The notes beneath the pieces are model-generated. The model saw nothing but the letters and a program-made list of their open reading frames with translations, had not been told where the DNA came from and ran no database searches. Below are positions 5,652 through 5,835 of a stretch of DNA of 5,835 nt, in pieces. Each line of letters begins with the position of its first letter. Within the stretch, counting starts at the first letter, position 1. Origin of the DNA: an uncultured bacterium (GTDB lineage: Bacteria > DRYD01); assembly GCA_937927985.1 (NCBI GenBank), contig CALFWH010000054.1:1-5835 (forward strand). The letters run 5' to 3'. The position numbers were made by a program, and so were the translations under genes.

Positions 5652-5835
5652 TTAATCATCTACTACTCTTATTTTTCTTTCTTGTAAGTTATATATTCCA
5701 GTGATTTTGGTACCGTAATCTATTTCATGTTTAATATAATCTACTATTTGTTTAGTTATTTTTTCACCTGGAATAAGAATTGGTATCCCTGGGGGATAGG
5801 TAGTGATTATTTCAGCACAAATTTTACCTACGCTA
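5652..5835 (-). CDS. Orn/Lys/Arg decarboxylase, C-terminal fragment (partial)
   Basis: Sixty C-terminal codons plus a TAA stop (5652-5654) of a gene that enters from the right edge on the minus strand; its start and catalytic core lie outside the window. The segment TTYPPGIPILIPGEKIT near the left of the fragment is the hallmark of the C-terminal domain of fold-type I, PLP-dependent ornithine/lysine/arginine decarboxylases. It is followed by a helix (about 27-39 of the fragment) and the family's typical short ending. Such enzymes make polyamine precursors; the biosynthetic arginine decarboxylase (speA type) is the commonest annotation, but the substrate cannot be told from this end. The gene is convergent with the nucleotidyltransferase, 39 bp apart, with no clear terminator between them. 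Confidence 0.88.
   Translation of the reverse strand, partial: SVGKICAEIITTYPPGIPILIPGEKITKQIVDYIKHEIDYGTKITGIYNLQERKIRVVDD

Noticed and set aside
5642..5657. GATTAA/TTAATC hairpin at the convergent gene junction as a terminator
   Set aside because: The stem is only six bp and almost all A-T, the loop is four T, and it overlaps the decarboxylase stop codon; too weak to call an intrinsic terminator.

Overview
The window is about 5.8 kb of very AT-rich DNA (roughly a quarter G+C by eye) read with the standard bacterial code: tryptophans are TGG, stops are ordinary and most starts carry a Shine-Dalgarno (SD) sequence. A lipoprotein, a secreted beta-barrel-like protein and a lipid-linked sugar transferase suggest a low-GC bacterium with two membranes. 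The partial decarboxylase at the right edge is of the fold-type I kind common in Firmicutes and in the cyanobacterial/Melainabacteria branch. A Melainabacteria-like host fits but is not proven, since no rRNA or other phylogenetic marker is present.

Layout. Bases 1-158 are an A-rich edge region with no firm gene; a GC-rich perfect hairpin stands at 104-134. On the minus strand a two-gene unit is transcribed leftward: a surface lipoprotein with a nidogen-like beta domain (851-1876), then a small exported beta-strand-rich protein (159-836). The gap of 14 bp holds the second gene's SD. A short divergent region (1877-1969), almost pure T on the plus strand, separates this pair from a rightward set: a CorA magnesium-type channel (1970-3133), a multi-pass GT39/ArnT-like glycosyltransferase (3151-4791, TTG start) and a sugar-1-phosphate nucleotidyltransferase-like protein (4836-5612). 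The last gene runs into three tandem 19-bp repeats that supply its stop codon. Convergent to it, the C-terminal end of an Orn/Lys/Arg decarboxylase enters from the right edge (5652-5835, minus).

How the genes may work together. The lipoprotein and barrel-like protein probably form a co-expressed cell-envelope pair. The glycosyltransferase and nucleotidyltransferase fit a surface-glycan pathway (activated sugar made in the cytosol, sugar transferred at the membrane). CorA and the decarboxylase are housekeeping functions with no evident link to these. Two start sites need care: the lipoprotein should start at the ATG at 1876, not the GTG at 1885 that lies inside its SD, and the glycosyltransferase appears to start with TTG. 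I found no defence system, CRISPR array, tRNA, rRNA or insertion sequence. The best candidates for something undescribed are the lipoprotein/barrel pair and the palindrome at 104-134.
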